A stretch of DNA of 64,000 bases from Parapusillimonas sp013416435 (GTDB lineage Bacteria > Pseudomonadota > Gammaproteobacteria > Burkholderiales > Burkholderiaceae_B). This document shows positions 32,240-41,072 of the stretch, piece by piece. The translations under genes were made by a program, and so were the position numbers. The stretch lies in contig NZ_CP197474.1 in the NCBI RefSeq assembly GCF_052180245.1, positions 3,038,001-3,102,000 on the forward strand, written 5' to 3'. Under the pieces are notes generated by a model. The model ran no database searches and was not told the origin of the DNA. It saw only the letters and a program-made list of their open reading frames with translations. The stretch's first letter is position 1, and each line of letters begins with the position of its first letter.

Positions 32240-32830
32240 ATGAAGAAATTCCTGTTCGACCTGTTTCCGCTCATCCTGTTCTTTGTCGCGTTCAAGTTCT
32301 ATGACATTTTCACCGCCACGGCGGTCGCCATCGCGGCGGCCGTCGGGCAGTTCATTTGGCTGAAGGCCACCGGCAAGGCCATCGAAGCCGCGCACTGGAT
32401 CAACCTCACCGTCATCGTCGTGTTCGGGGGCGCCACCCTGCTGTTCAAGAACGATGCCTTCATCAAATGGAAGCCTACGGTACTGTACTGGCTCTTCGCA
32501 CTCATACTGGTGGGCGGCAAGGTGTTCTTCAAGCGCAATCTCATGCAAAAGCTTATGGGCGAAAAGGTTTCCATGCCGACTGCCGTCTGGGACAAAATGA
32601 ACTACAGCTGGTCGGCCTTTTTCGTCGTCTCCGGCGCACTCAATCTGTATGTCGCGTTTTCAGGACACTACACCGAATCGCAATGGGTAAACTTCAAAGT
32701 ATTCGGTCTCATGGCGCTGCTGCTGGTGTTCGTGATCGGTCAGTCCATCTGGCTGGGCCGGCACATGAAAGAAGGCGGCGATGCCCCCGATACGCTGGCC
32801 GCTCCGCGGGAACCAAAAGAGGGCCACTGA
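32240..32830 (+). CDS. yciB: YciB, inner-membrane-spanning protein (septation protein A family)
   Basis: Polytopic inner-membrane protein of the YciB/IspA family, involved in cell-envelope integrity and septation. Five to six hydrophobic segments are visible: 'FLFDLFPLILFFVAFKFY', 'AVAIAAAVGQFIWLKAT', 'INLTVIVVFGGATLLF', 'PTVLYWLFALILVGGKVFF' and two later ones. 'KNDAFIKWKPTVLYW' and 'WDKMNYSWSAFFVVSGALNL' are conserved family blocks. 196 aa. The ATG follows the msrB stop directly and the stop overlaps the bolA start (TGATG), so the genes are translated in a coupled way. Confidence 0.93.
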   Translation: MKKFLFDLFPLILFFVAFKFYDIFTATAVAIAAAVGQFIWLKATGKAIEAAHWINLTVIVVFGGATLLFKNDAFIKWKPTVLYWLFALILVGGKVFFKRNLMQKLMGEKVSMPTAVWDKMNYSWSAFFVVSGALNLYVAFSGHYTESQWVNFKVFGLMALLLVFVIGQSIWLGRHMKEGGDAPDTLAAPREPKEGH

Positions 32831-33093
32831 TGTCTATAGACCGTATGCAATTGCTGAAAGAGCGGCTCGCGCCGCTCGCCCCGACATTCCTGGACGTCAT
32901 CGATGAATCGCACCTGCACGCCGGGCACGAGGGCAGCAAATCGGGCGCAAGCCACTTCCGGCTCATCATCTGGACTGAACAATTCAACGGGCTTTCCACC
33001 TTGGCCAGGCACCGACTTGTGTATGATCGCGTTCACGATTTAATGCCTTATCCCATTCATGCCTTGGCCATCGTCGCCAAAAACAACTCTTAA
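32830..33093 (+). CDS. BolA-family protein
   Basis: BolA/YrbA-fold protein of 87 aa. It has the family core 'VIDESHLHAGHEGSKSGASHFRLII' (split here: the His-rich loop about 27-34, then the beta strand), and 'ARHRLVYDRVHDLM...IHALAIVAK', with the invariant RH and HAL. BolA proteins partner with monothiol glutaredoxins in Fe-S/iron signalling and affect cell shape. ATG 32830 overlaps the yciB stop. The longer frame starting at 32356 is out of phase with yciB and not protein-like. Confidence 0.93.
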   Translation: MSIDRMQLLKERLAPLAPTFLDVIDESHLHAGHEGSKSGASHFRLIIWTEQFNGLSTLARHRLVYDRVHDLMPYPIHALAIVAKNNS

Positions 33094-33102
33094 AGGAAAT
33101 AC

Positions 33103-33879
33103 ATGAAACGTCTTGCCGTACTCGCTGCAGCCTGCGCCATCGCCCTGCCGGTCTATGCTCAGAACGTAGCCACCGTGAACGGGCAGCCCATCACGCAAAA
33201 AAGCCTGGACCAATTCGTCGCCCTGCTCGTCGAGCAAGGTGCCCAGGACACGCCCGAATTGCGCACACAGGTGAAGCAGGAAATGGTCAACCGCCTGGTC
33301 GCCGTGCAAGCGGCCGAAAAAGCCGGCCTCGACAAGCAAGCCGCCGTCAAACAGGAGATCGAACTTGCGCGTCAGGGCATACTGGTCCGTGCCCTCATGG
33401 CCGACTACCTGAAGAAGAACTCGATCACCGACGCCAAGATCCAGGCCGAATACGACAAGATCAAGGCATCCCAGGCCGACAAGCAGGAATACAAGGTCCG
33501 GCACATCCTCGTCAAAGAGCAGAAAGCCGCTGAAGACATCACCGCCGCCATCAAGTCCAAGAAGGTCACTTTCGATGCCGCCGCGAAAAAAGACTCCATC
33601 GATCCCGGCAGCGGCAAGAATGGCGGCGACCTGGGTTGGGCGCCCTCCAGCAACTATGTGCCCGAATTCGCCCAGGCGGTCGAGGGCCTGAAAAAAGGCC
33701 AGATGACCGACAAGCCGGTTCAGTCGCAATTCGGCTGGCACATCATCCAGGTCGACGACACACGGGCCGCGAAGTTCCCTGAACTGGCAGAGGTCAAACC
33801 TCAACTGGAAGAAATGATGCGCCAGCAGCAACTGGCCGAATTCCAGGACAAGCTCATCAAAGACGCCAAGATCCAATAA
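33103..33879 (+). CDS. Periplasmic parvulin-type peptidyl-prolyl isomerase
   Basis: Exported PpiC/PrsA/SurA-like foldase. The signal peptide (MKRLAVLAAACAIALPVYA) is followed by 'QNVATVNGQPITQKSLDQFV', the helical SurA_N-type region to about residue 125, and a rotamase domain about 133-228: 'VRHILVKEQKAAEDI', 'FDAAAKKDSIDPGSGKNGGDLGW', 'FGWHIIQVDDTR'. The mature protein is 239 aa and Lys/Gln-rich. A clear AAGGAAA precedes the ATG. It ends the msrB-yciB-bolA-ppiC group; palindrome cluster F begins 14 bp later and its second copy has a T-tract that may terminate this transcript. Confidence 0.93.
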   Translation: MKRLAVLAAACAIALPVYAQNVATVNGQPITQKSLDQFVALLVEQGAQDTPELRTQVKQEMVNRLVAVQAAEKAGLDKQAAVKQEIELARQGILVRALMADYLKKNSITDAKIQAEYDKIKASQADKQEYKVRHILVKEQKAAEDITAAIKSKKVTFDAAAKKDSIDPGSGKNGGDLGWAPSSNYVPEFAQAVEGLKKGQMTDKPVQSQFGWHIIQVDDTRAAKFPELAEVKPQLEEMMRQQQLAEFQDKLIKDAKIQ

Positions 33880-33892
33880 GCCGTTTCAGCTC

Positions 33893-34093
33893 GGGGTCAG
33901 ATCCATGGGTCTGACCCCCTCTTCTGATTCCGTCCGTTGGGAGCGGGGTCAGACCCCATACGGGGTCTGACCCCTTTTTCTTGCCGCCTCGTCCCGCCGG
34001 ATGTGGGGTCAGACCCCGTACGGGGTCTGACCCCTTTTCTTGCCGCCGCGCCCCCGCTGGAGCGGGGTCAGACCCCGCATGGGGTCTGACCCC
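33893..34093. repeat. Palindrome cluster F (four elements, ~60-bp period)
   Basis: Elements at 33893-33918 (short form, 26 bp), 33945-33974 (centre ATAC), 34005-34034 (GTAC) and 34064-34093 (GCAT). The last three start 60 and 59 bp apart with homologous 29-30-bp spacers (TTTTCTTGCCGCC... ending GGA-x-x). T-tracts follow copies 2 and 3 on the plus strand, so they could act as terminators for the isomerase gene. The last copy touches the ligA stop codon (34094). Convergent junction. Confidence 0.95.
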
Positions 34094-36193
34094 TCAGCCC
34101 GTCATATCCAGCAGATCTTTCAAGCCCTGCTCGTCGATCACCGGCACGCCGAGCTCTTGCGCCTTGACCAGCTTGCTGCCCGCATCCTCGCCCGCCACGA
34201 CGTATGCCGTTTTTTTGGATACCGAGCCGCTGACCTTGCCGCCTGCCGCCAGGATATGCCGTGTGGCCTCGTCGCGGGTCCAGTTCGGCATGGTTCCGGT
34301 CAGCACCAGCGTCCGGCCGGCCAACCGCTGATTTCCGCCGGCTGGCACCTCCGGCGGGACCGCATGTACGCCGGCGCGAGCCAGCGCTTCGACCACGTCG
34401 CGATTATGCGGCTCGGCAAAGAACCGGAGGATGGAGCCGGCCACCACCGGGCCCACGTCGTTCACCTGCAGCAGGGCAGCCTCATCGGCGGCCATGACGG
34501 CCTCGATGCTGCCAAAGCGCAGGGCCAGGTCTCTTGCCGTGGCCTCGCCCACATGCCGGATGCCCAAGGCGTACAGCAATCTCCCCAATGCGGGCTTGCG
34601 CGCCGCTTCCAGCGCCGCCACCAGGTTCTCGGCGGACTTGCGGCCCATTCGCTCGTAGGCGGCAAGCTCTTCGACCGTCAAGGTAAACAGATCGGCAAGC
34701 GATTTGACCCGCCCGCTCTCCACCAGTTGATCCACCAGCTTTTCGCCCAGGCCTTCGATGTCCAGCGCCTTGCGGCCCGCGGCATGAGTCAGGCTCTGTT
34801 TGCGCTGCGCCGCACAAAAAAGGCCGCCCGTGCAGCGCGAGATGGCCTCGTCCTCAGGGCGCTCGACGGCTGATCCGCATACCGGACAGTGAGAGGGCAT
34901 CACGAAGAGCGAGGTATCCGGGGGACGCAGCTCCAGCACCGGACCGACGATTTCCGGAATGACGTCGCCCGCCCGGCGCACGACCACCGTATCGCCGATG
35001 CGCACATCCTTGCGCCGGATTTCGTCGTCATTGTGCAGCGTTGCATTGGTGACCGTGACACCGCCGACGAAGACCGGCCTGAGCCTGGCGACGGGCGTAA
35101 TCGCGCCGGTGCGTCCCACCTGCACGTCGATACCAAGCAACTGCGTGGTCTCCTCCTGCGCCGGAAACTTATGCGCGACGGCAAATCTCGGCGCGCGAGC
35201 GACATAGCCCAGGACGTCCTGCGCCGCGAGCTCGTTCACTTTGTATACGACGCCATCGATGTCGAAAGGCAGGCCCGCACGGCCGGCGCCCACCGCCGCG
35301 TAGAACGCCAGCATGCCGTCCGCGCCGAGAACTACCTTGCGCTCACCATTCACCGGCAGCCCCAGGGACTCGAACCAGTCCAGCATGCCGGCATGGGTGT
35401 CACATGGCATGTCGGCATCGCCTGCTTCCTGCAGGAAGCGTTCGACCTGCCCCCGGCTCACGAGGCGGATCTCGCCCCAGCCGTAAGCGAAAAAACGCAG
35501 GGGCCGGGTCGCCGTGATGCGCGGGTCGAGCTGCCGCAGGCTGCCGGCCGCCGCGTTGCGCGGATTGACGAAGATTTTTTCGCCTCGTGCCCGCTGCGCT
35601 TCATTCAAGCGCTCGAAATCGCTGCGATTCATCAGTACTTCGCCGCGGACCTCCAGCACTTCCGGATACTTGCCGGTCAGCATCAGGGGTACCGAGCGCA
35701 GCGTCCGGATATTGCTGGTGATGTCTTCGCCCGTCTGGCCGTCTCCGCGCGTGGCGGCCTGCACCAGCCTGCCCTGCTCGTAGCGCAGACTGACCGCCAG
35801 CCCATCGAATTTGAGTTCGGCCACATACTCCACTTGCTGGCCGGGGGTCACCATGCCGGCGCCGCTCAGCGTATCGGAAACGCGCTTGTTGAAAGCCTGC
35901 ACATCTTCAGGGTCGAAAGCGTTTCCCAAGGAGCGCATGGGCACGGCATGCCGCAGACTGCCGAAAGCGGTCAAGGGCTGCGCCCCCACCCGCTGAGTCG
36001 GGGACTCCGGCGTGATAAGCCCGGGATGCGCATGCTCGATGTCGAGCAGCTCGTTCATCAGGCGATCGTATTCGGCGTCCGAGACGATGGGCGCGTCAAG
36101 TACGTAGTATCTATGGTTATGTTGTGCAATCTGGCTGCGCAGCACCTCGGCCCGCCGCGCCGCCTCTGAATCCGCCGTTTTTTTTTGCGTCAC
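34094..36193 (-). CDS. ligA: LigA, NAD-dependent DNA ligase
   Basis: Seals nicks in DNA during replication and repair using NAD. Domain Ia ('HNHRYYVLDAPIVSDAEYDRLM'), adenylation domain with catalytic Lys128 in 'AELKFDGLA', OB fold ('GRTGAITPVARLRPV'), zinc finger ('CPVCGSAVERPEDEAISRC' and following Cys), helix-hairpin-helix array and a C-terminal BRCT domain ('RLAGRTLVLTGTMPNWTR') are in the standard order. 699 aa is normal. The start is GTG at 36193, overlapping the zipA stop by 4 bp (GTGA). Gene order smc-zipA-ligA is common in betaproteobacteria. Confidence 0.97.
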   Translation of the reverse strand: MTQKKTADSEAARRAEVLRSQIAQHNHRYYVLDAPIVSDAEYDRLMNELLDIEHAHPGLITPESPTQRVGAQPLTAFGSLRHAVPMRSLGNAFDPEDVQAFNKRVSDTLSGAGMVTPGQQVEYVAELKFDGLAVSLRYEQGRLVQAATRGDGQTGEDITSNIRTLRSVPLMLTGKYPEVLEVRGEVLMNRSDFERLNEAQRARGEKIFVNPRNAAAGSLRQLDPRITATRPLRFFAYGWGEIRLVSRGQVERFLQEAGDADMPCDTHAGMLDWFESLGLPVNGERKVVLGADGMLAFYAAVGAGRAGLPFDIDGVVYKVNELAAQDVLGYVARAPRFAVAHKFPAQEETTQLLGIDVQVGRTGAITPVARLRPVFVGGVTVTNATLHNDDEIRRKDVRIGDTVVVRRAGDVIPEIVGPVLELRPPDTSLFVMPSHCPVCGSAVERPEDEAISRCTGGLFCAAQRKQSLTHAAGRKALDIEGLGEKLVDQLVESGRVKSLADLFTLTVEELAAYERMGRKSAENLVAALEAARKPALGRLLYALGIRHVGEATARDLALRFGSIEAVMAADEAALLQVNDVGPVVAGSILRFFAEPHNRDVVEALARAGVHAVPPEVPAGGNQRLAGRTLVLTGTMPNWTRDEATRHILAAGGKVSGSVSKKTAYVVAGEDAGSKLVKAQELGVPVIDEQGLKDLLDMTG

Positions 36194-37215
36194 GAAAATA
36201 CTCGCACGGTGCGCTCGGAGGCTGCCTCGAAGCCGGCATGCTCCAGGTTGCGATAAAGATCGAACAATTGGCGGTCTATGGTTTCATCTGCGCCGTCCGA
36301 CACCGGACGGCCCTGGTCGTCGAGCAATTCGGCATGCAGGCGTCTTGCCAGGTCCCGGCCCACGCTCGCCATGCGGCTGAAAGCCTGCTCATCGGCCGGG
36401 CTGTTGGGCAAATCCAGCAAAAGATCCACACGATTGACGCTTTCGGATTTGAGCTCTTGCGGCGATATGCCGTCGAAAAGCGCGGTGAAGCGCGGCACCC
36501 CGGTATCGGACATCCATGCCAGTTGCCGGCCGTAGGGCAGGAAACCCGCATCCTCGAGCACCTGCCTGGCTTCGCTGGCGGCAACGGTTTCATTCAGGCG
36601 CAGAATGAGCCCGACCTGTGCATCCAGGCCGGCGCAAAGCTCGTCCAGCTGCGCCGCCCGCCGGACGACCTCGTCCTGTTCGGGGGCTTCGATGACGCCG
36701 TCGAAACGCTCGGCCAGCCCTTGTGCCGCAGACCAGAGCTGCGACCATTCAATATCCGTCAAGGGACCGTTGCGGTTGGCCAGCAGGACTGCAAGCTGCA
36801 TGGAAACATAGGTCTCGTTCGCTCGCAAGCGAGCGCGGTGGCCGCCGCCGTCGCGCTCCGCGAAGATGCGTACCGGCTTGTTCCCCGCGCGAGCCAATCC
36901 CTGAACGGCCTGCTGCAACTGCCCCGACGCGACAGGCTGGGCAAAGCTGATGTCGATGACCACTTCGGTTCCGGGATCGACTTCCGCATCATCATCGGCG
37001 GCGGCCTCGCCGCTTTCGGTGATCATGGAGCCGAAGCCCGGCTCGCGGCGCACCGGCCCCTGAGGCTGCGCACCCATCAGCGGATCGTTATCTCGTTCCG
37101 GAAAATGCTCTTGCATCTTCTGCCGTATGCGCCTGTCCTGCCACCAATTGAACATGACGACCACCAGAATCAACAAGATGCCCAGTAGTATCAAACCGAT
37201 TTGCAAATCGCTCAT
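36190..37215 (-). CDS. zipA: ZipA, cell-division protein
   Basis: Anchors FtsZ to the inner membrane at the division site. It has an N-terminal transmembrane helix (about 5-24, 'IGLILLGILLILVVVMFNWW'), a basic stretch (QDRRIRQKMQ), a linker with 'FPERDNDPL', and a C-terminal FtsZ-binding domain from about residue 195 ('GLDAQVGLILRLNETVAA...FDGISPQELKSESVNRVDLLLDLPN'). 341 aa, in the family range though divergent as usual. It lies between smc (43 bp away) and ligA (4-bp overlap). Confidence 0.9.
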   Translation of the reverse strand: MSDLQIGLILLGILLILVVVMFNWWQDRRIRQKMQEHFPERDNDPLMGAQPQGPVRREPGFGSMITESGEAAADDDAEVDPGTEVVIDISFAQPVASGQLQQAVQGLARAGNKPVRIFAERDGGGHRARLRANETYVSMQLAVLLANRNGPLTDIEWSQLWSAAQGLAERFDGVIEAPEQDEVVRRAAQLDELCAGLDAQVGLILRLNETVAASEARQVLEDAGFLPYGRQLAWMSDTGVPRFTALFDGISPQELKSESVNRVDLLLDLPNSPADEQAFSRMASVGRDLARRLHAELLDDQGRPVSDGADETIDRQLFDLYRNLEHAGFEAASERTVRVFS

Positions 37216-37258
37216 AGTCAGCCCCGCCGTATCACCAAACGTTTATACGCATACACTA

Positions 37259-40200
37259 TCAGACCTCCGCCAACTGCAGGGCCGAATCTATGTCGACGGC
37301 GACGATACGCGACACGCCCTGCTCTTGCATGGTAACCCCGACCAGTTGCCTGGCCATCTGCATCGCAATTTTATTGTGAGAAATGAACAGGAACTGAGTC
37401 TGCTCGCTCATGCTGCTTACCAAATTGGCATAGCGCTCGGTATTGGCGTCATCCAGCGGCGCGTCGACTTCGTCGAGCAGGCAGAACGGAGCCGGATTCA
37501 ATTTGAACAAGGCGAACACCAGCGCTGTCGCGGTCAACGCCTTTTCGCCCCCCGACAACAGATGGATGGTGCTGTTGCGTTTGCCGGGCGGCTGGGCCAT
37601 GACTTGCACGCCCGCATCCAGGATCTCGTCGCCGGTGATGATCAGCTTGGCCTCGCCGCCCCCGAAAAGCCGCGGAAACAACTCGCCAAAGTGGTGGTTC
37701 ACGGTATCGAAGGTGTCTTGCAGCAGCTGGCGAGTCTCGCGATCGATCTTGCGGATGGCGTCTTCCAGGGTCTCGATGGCGGTGGACAGGTCCTGATGCT
37801 GATCATCCAGGAAGCCCTTGCGCTCGCGCGCGGCCAACAGTTCATCCAGCGCGGCGAGGTTGACCGAGCCCAGGCCGTCGATGGCACGGGATATTCTTTG
37901 CACCTCCGATTGCAGCCAGCCGGTGCGGCGCCATTCCTCCGGCTTCTGATCAAGCATCTGCTGCAGGCCTGCGCGATCGACTTGATGCGCATCGAGCTGC
38001 TCGGCGAACTGTTCGACGGCCAGCCGCGCCGCCTGCTCCTGCAGCTGAAGTTCCATGATGCGGGCACGCCGGGGCTCGAGCGATCGCTCCAACGCAATGC
38101 GCTCCTCGTCGGCGCTGCGCAGCATGGCGGCAAGGTTGTCCAGCTCGATGCGGGCCAGGCGCAAGGATTCCTCGCGCTCGGCCCTGACCTCCAGGGCTTC
38201 CTGCAGGCCAGCCTGCGATGCCGAGGCGTCCAGCTCGAAGAGCTCGCCCTGCAGGCCTTCCATTTCCGCCGACGCACGCTGGGCCTGGTCCGCTGCCAGC
38301 TGCAGATTGCGCTTCAGGTCGGCGATACGGGTCTGCAATGCTCGTTCGGTGTATTCGGATTCGTGTACCGCCCGTTCCAGGTCGCGCAATTGCTGCCTGG
38401 CTCCTTCCGCCTCTTGCTGCAAGGCCTCGCCGGATATTTCCGCGTCCGAGAATCGCGATTGGTGCTCCGCGAGCTGGAGATCCAGCTCTTCGAACCGCAC
38501 TTCCGCCTCTTCCCTGGCAGCGCGCAACTCCTCGGATTGGGCGGCGATCTCGGCCAGATCCTCGCGCAGGCGCGTCGCCCGCTCTTCGGACTGCTCGGCC
38601 TGCTGCTTGAGACGAGAATGTTCGAGCTGGATGTCATGCAGGCGCCGGGTAAGCTCCGCGGCGCGCTGGCGCGCCGGACCGAGCGCCTGCGATACCTGCT
38701 GCCATGCACTTTCCGCTTGCGCGACCGCGGCGACGGCCTGGTCGGCGATCAACTGCCTCGCCTTGACATCGCGCTGCAGATTTTCAATTTCCTGCTGACG
38801 CGCAAGCAGCCCCGACTGCTCGGAATCGGGTGCATAGAAGCGCAGGCTGTGGTGATCGACCAGATGGCCTTCCCGAACCACATACATCGCGCCGGGCGGC
38901 AGTTCGCCGCGCAGGCTCAGCGCCTTGCCAAGATCGTCAGTGACGTAGACGCCCTTCAGCCAGTCGTTGAGCAAAGTCCTGAGTTCCGGATCGCTGATGC
39001 GCAGCAGGCTGCTCAGGCCCTGGAGGCCCGGCACTGCGGCATCAGGCGCCTGGACGCCGGGCAACTGATAGAACGCAAGCCTGGCCGGCGGCGCGTCTGC
39101 TGCGAATGCGCTGGCATGTTCGAGCCTGCGCAGTTCGAGTCCAGCCATGCGCTCGCGCAAGACCGCTTCCAGCGCGGTTTCCCAGCCTGGCTGGATGCTG
39201 AGCTTTTGCCAAAGCCGGCCCAGGCGATCCAGTTCATGATGCGCCAGCCAGGGTTCCAGCGCTCCCTGTTTCTGCACATCGTCCTGCAGCTTGGTCAACG
39301 CAGTCAGGCGCGCATCCAGCCGTGCCATCGCCTGCGCTTCTTCGTGTGCCGCGCTTTGGGCGGCGCGCCGCTTATCGTCCAGCTCGGGCAGGCGCTCTTC
39401 GAGCTCGGCAAGCTGCGCCTGCGCCTCTTCCAGCTGTTCCTGCATTGCGGCGCCGTCGCCCGCCAGGCGCTCGATATTGGCGGGATCCGGAGCGTTGAGA
39501 TCGCGCAGTTCTTGCTCCAGGCGCTCCTGCCGGTTTTCCAGCGCTTGCAACTGGCGGTCGGCATCGCGCTGAGCCTGCGCCACCAGCGCAAGCTGCTGTT
39601 CGAGCGCGGCAAGCGCGCTTCGCATTTCATCGCGCGCCGTCGCTGCGCCGCGGACGCGGCTTTCGACGTCCGGCAACTGCATCTGGGCCTGTTCGGCCCG
39701 GGCGCGGGACTCTTCCGTGCGCGCGGCCGCGGCTTCGAGATCGGCTTCCGCCTGGGCGATTTGTTCGGCGCAGTGGGCCTGCTGATCGGCCCACTCCTGC
39801 AACTGTTCTTGCAATTGCGCACGGCGCGCCTGCACGCGATTGCGCGAGTCGACCACGTGCCTGATCTCCGCTTCCAGCCGGCTGACCTGCGCACCCGCCT
39901 CGTACAACTGGCCCTGTGCGGCATGCACGGCGTCGCTGGCCGCGTAGTGGGCCTGGCGCCGGGACTCGAGCGTGGATTCGCCTGCGCGCAATCCCGCCAT
40001 GGAAGCCTCGAGCTCGGTCTGCGCCTGTTCGATGGCCACGAACTTGGCGCGCTGATCTTCTTTGGCGTTGCTTTCCTTCATCAGCCACAAGGCGTGCTGC
40101 TTGAGTTCGCCGTCCGCCTGCAGCTCGCGATATCGCTTTGCGACCTCGGCCTGGGTTTCGAGCTTTTCCAGCTGACTGCCCAGTTCGCGAAGGATGTCTT

Positions 40201-40783
40201 CAACCCGGGTCAGATTCTCGCGCGTGTCGGACAACCGGTTCTCGGTCTCCCGCCGCCTTTCCTTGTAGCGTGAAACGCCGGCCGCCTCTTCCAGGAAAAC
40301 ACGCAGTTCTTCGGGGCGGGCCTCGATCAGGCGATTGATCATGCCCTGGCCGATGATCGCATAGCCGCGCGACCCGAGCCCCGTTCCCAGGAAGATATCG
40401 TGGATGTCGCGCCGCCGCACCTGCTGGTTGTTCACCAGATAGCTGCTGGTCCCGTCCCGGGTCAGCACGCGCCGCACGGCAATTTCGGAATACGTGCTCC
40501 ATTGCCCGGCCGCGCGGCCTTCGGAATTGTCGAACACCAGCTCGACCGACGCCCGGGCCGCGGGCTTGCGATGGCCCGATCCATTGAAAATTACGTCCTG
40601 CATGGATTCGCCGCGCAATTCGGAAGCCCGGGTTTCGCCCAGCACCCATCGCACCGCATCGATGATGTTGGACTTTCCGCAGCCATTGGGGCCTACGACG
40701 CCCACCAACTGGCTGGGTGTGGGAATGATGGTCGGCTCGACGAACGATTTGAAACCAGCGAGTTTTATCTGGGTCAGGCGCAC
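37259..40783 (-). CDS. smc: SMC, chromosome partition protein
   Basis: Ring-forming ATPase that organises and segregates the chromosome with ScpA/ScpB. N-terminal Walker A GPNGCGKSN at 31-39; two very long Gln/Ala/Glu-rich coiled coils (about 170-500 and 660-1010); a hinge in between (about 515-640, 'LSSLLRISDPELRTLLNDWL'); the C-terminal head has signature 'LSGGEKALTATALVF' and Walker B 'FCLLDEVDAPLDDANTE'. 1174 aa is typical. The start is GTG at 40783, fitting the universal 'MRLTQIKLAGFKSF' N-terminus; the ribosome site is weak. The GC-rich coiled coil produces long open antisense frames that are not genes. Confidence 0.96.
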   Translation of the reverse strand: MRLTQIKLAGFKSFVEPTIIPTPSQLVGVVGPNGCGKSNIIDAVRWVLGETRASELRGESMQDVIFNGSGHRKPAARASVELVFDNSEGRAAGQWSTYSEIAVRRVLTRDGTSSYLVNNQQVRRRDIHDIFLGTGLGSRGYAIIGQGMINRLIEARPEELRVFLEEAAGVSRYKERRRETENRLSDTRENLTRVEDILRELGSQLEKLETQAEVAKRYRELQADGELKQHALWLMKESNAKEDQRAKFVAIEQAQTELEASMAGLRAGESTLESRRQAHYAASDAVHAAQGQLYEAGAQVSRLEAEIRHVVDSRNRVQARRAQLQEQLQEWADQQAHCAEQIAQAEADLEAAAARTEESRARAEQAQMQLPDVESRVRGAATARDEMRSALAALEQQLALVAQAQRDADRQLQALENRQERLEQELRDLNAPDPANIERLAGDGAAMQEQLEEAQAQLAELEERLPELDDKRRAAQSAAHEEAQAMARLDARLTALTKLQDDVQKQGALEPWLAHHELDRLGRLWQKLSIQPGWETALEAVLRERMAGLELRRLEHASAFAADAPPARLAFYQLPGVQAPDAAVPGLQGLSSLLRISDPELRTLLNDWLKGVYVTDDLGKALSLRGELPPGAMYVVREGHLVDHHSLRFYAPDSEQSGLLARQQEIENLQRDVKARQLIADQAVAAVAQAESAWQQVSQALGPARQRAAELTRRLHDIQLEHSRLKQQAEQSEERATRLREDLAEIAAQSEELRAAREEAEVRFEELDLQLAEHQSRFSDAEISGEALQQEAEGARQQLRDLERAVHESEYTERALQTRIADLKRNLQLAADQAQRASAEMEGLQGELFELDASASQAGLQEALEVRAEREESLRLARIELDNLAAMLRSADEERIALERSLEPRRARIMELQLQEQAARLAVEQFAEQLDAHQVDRAGLQQMLDQKPEEWRRTGWLQSEVQRISRAIDGLGSVNLAALDELLAARERKGFLDDQHQDLSTAIETLEDAIRKIDRETRQLLQDTFDTVNHHFGELFPRLFGGGEAKLIITGDEILDAGVQVMAQPPGKRNSTIHLLSGGEKALTATALVFALFKLNPAPFCLLDEVDAPLDDANTERYANLVSSMSEQTQFLFISHNKIAMQMARQLVGVTMQEQGVSRIVAVDIDSALQLAEV

Positions 40784-41072
40784 AGTAAGCGATCAATAAA
40801 TTAAGGCGATGGCCTGTATTCGCAGAAACAGGCATTCATGAAAAAAAGGCGGCCATACTGGCAGGTAACCGGCTCGTATGATAACGCACCCTCCGGTCCC
40901 CGCTCCTATGTGAGAACGAAACTACGCTATTATTTTTCGTCCGGGCCTTGAGCCGACGCTATACTCGATAACATTTTTTTGCTATTTGCATAAAGAAGCT
41001 GTGGATAAAGCGAGCGACGACTTGTCCAACAGTTCTTGAACCTCGCCCCGCCAAACAAACAGGGATTTCGCT
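40784..41072. other. Divergent intergenic region smc / lplT
   Basis: A 289-bp gene-free region, AT-rich from about 40910 to 41030 with A/T runs and several TATA-like hexamers (for example TATACT near 40962). It should contain the promoters of both smc and lplT but I cannot assign them with confidence. No hairpin or repeat of the palindrome family is present. Confidence 0.5.

Noticed and set aside
37127..40273. 1048-codon open frame antisense to smc
   Set aside because: Shadow of the GC-rich coiled-coil regions of smc; composition is Leu/Gln/Arg/Phe-rich without family motifs.
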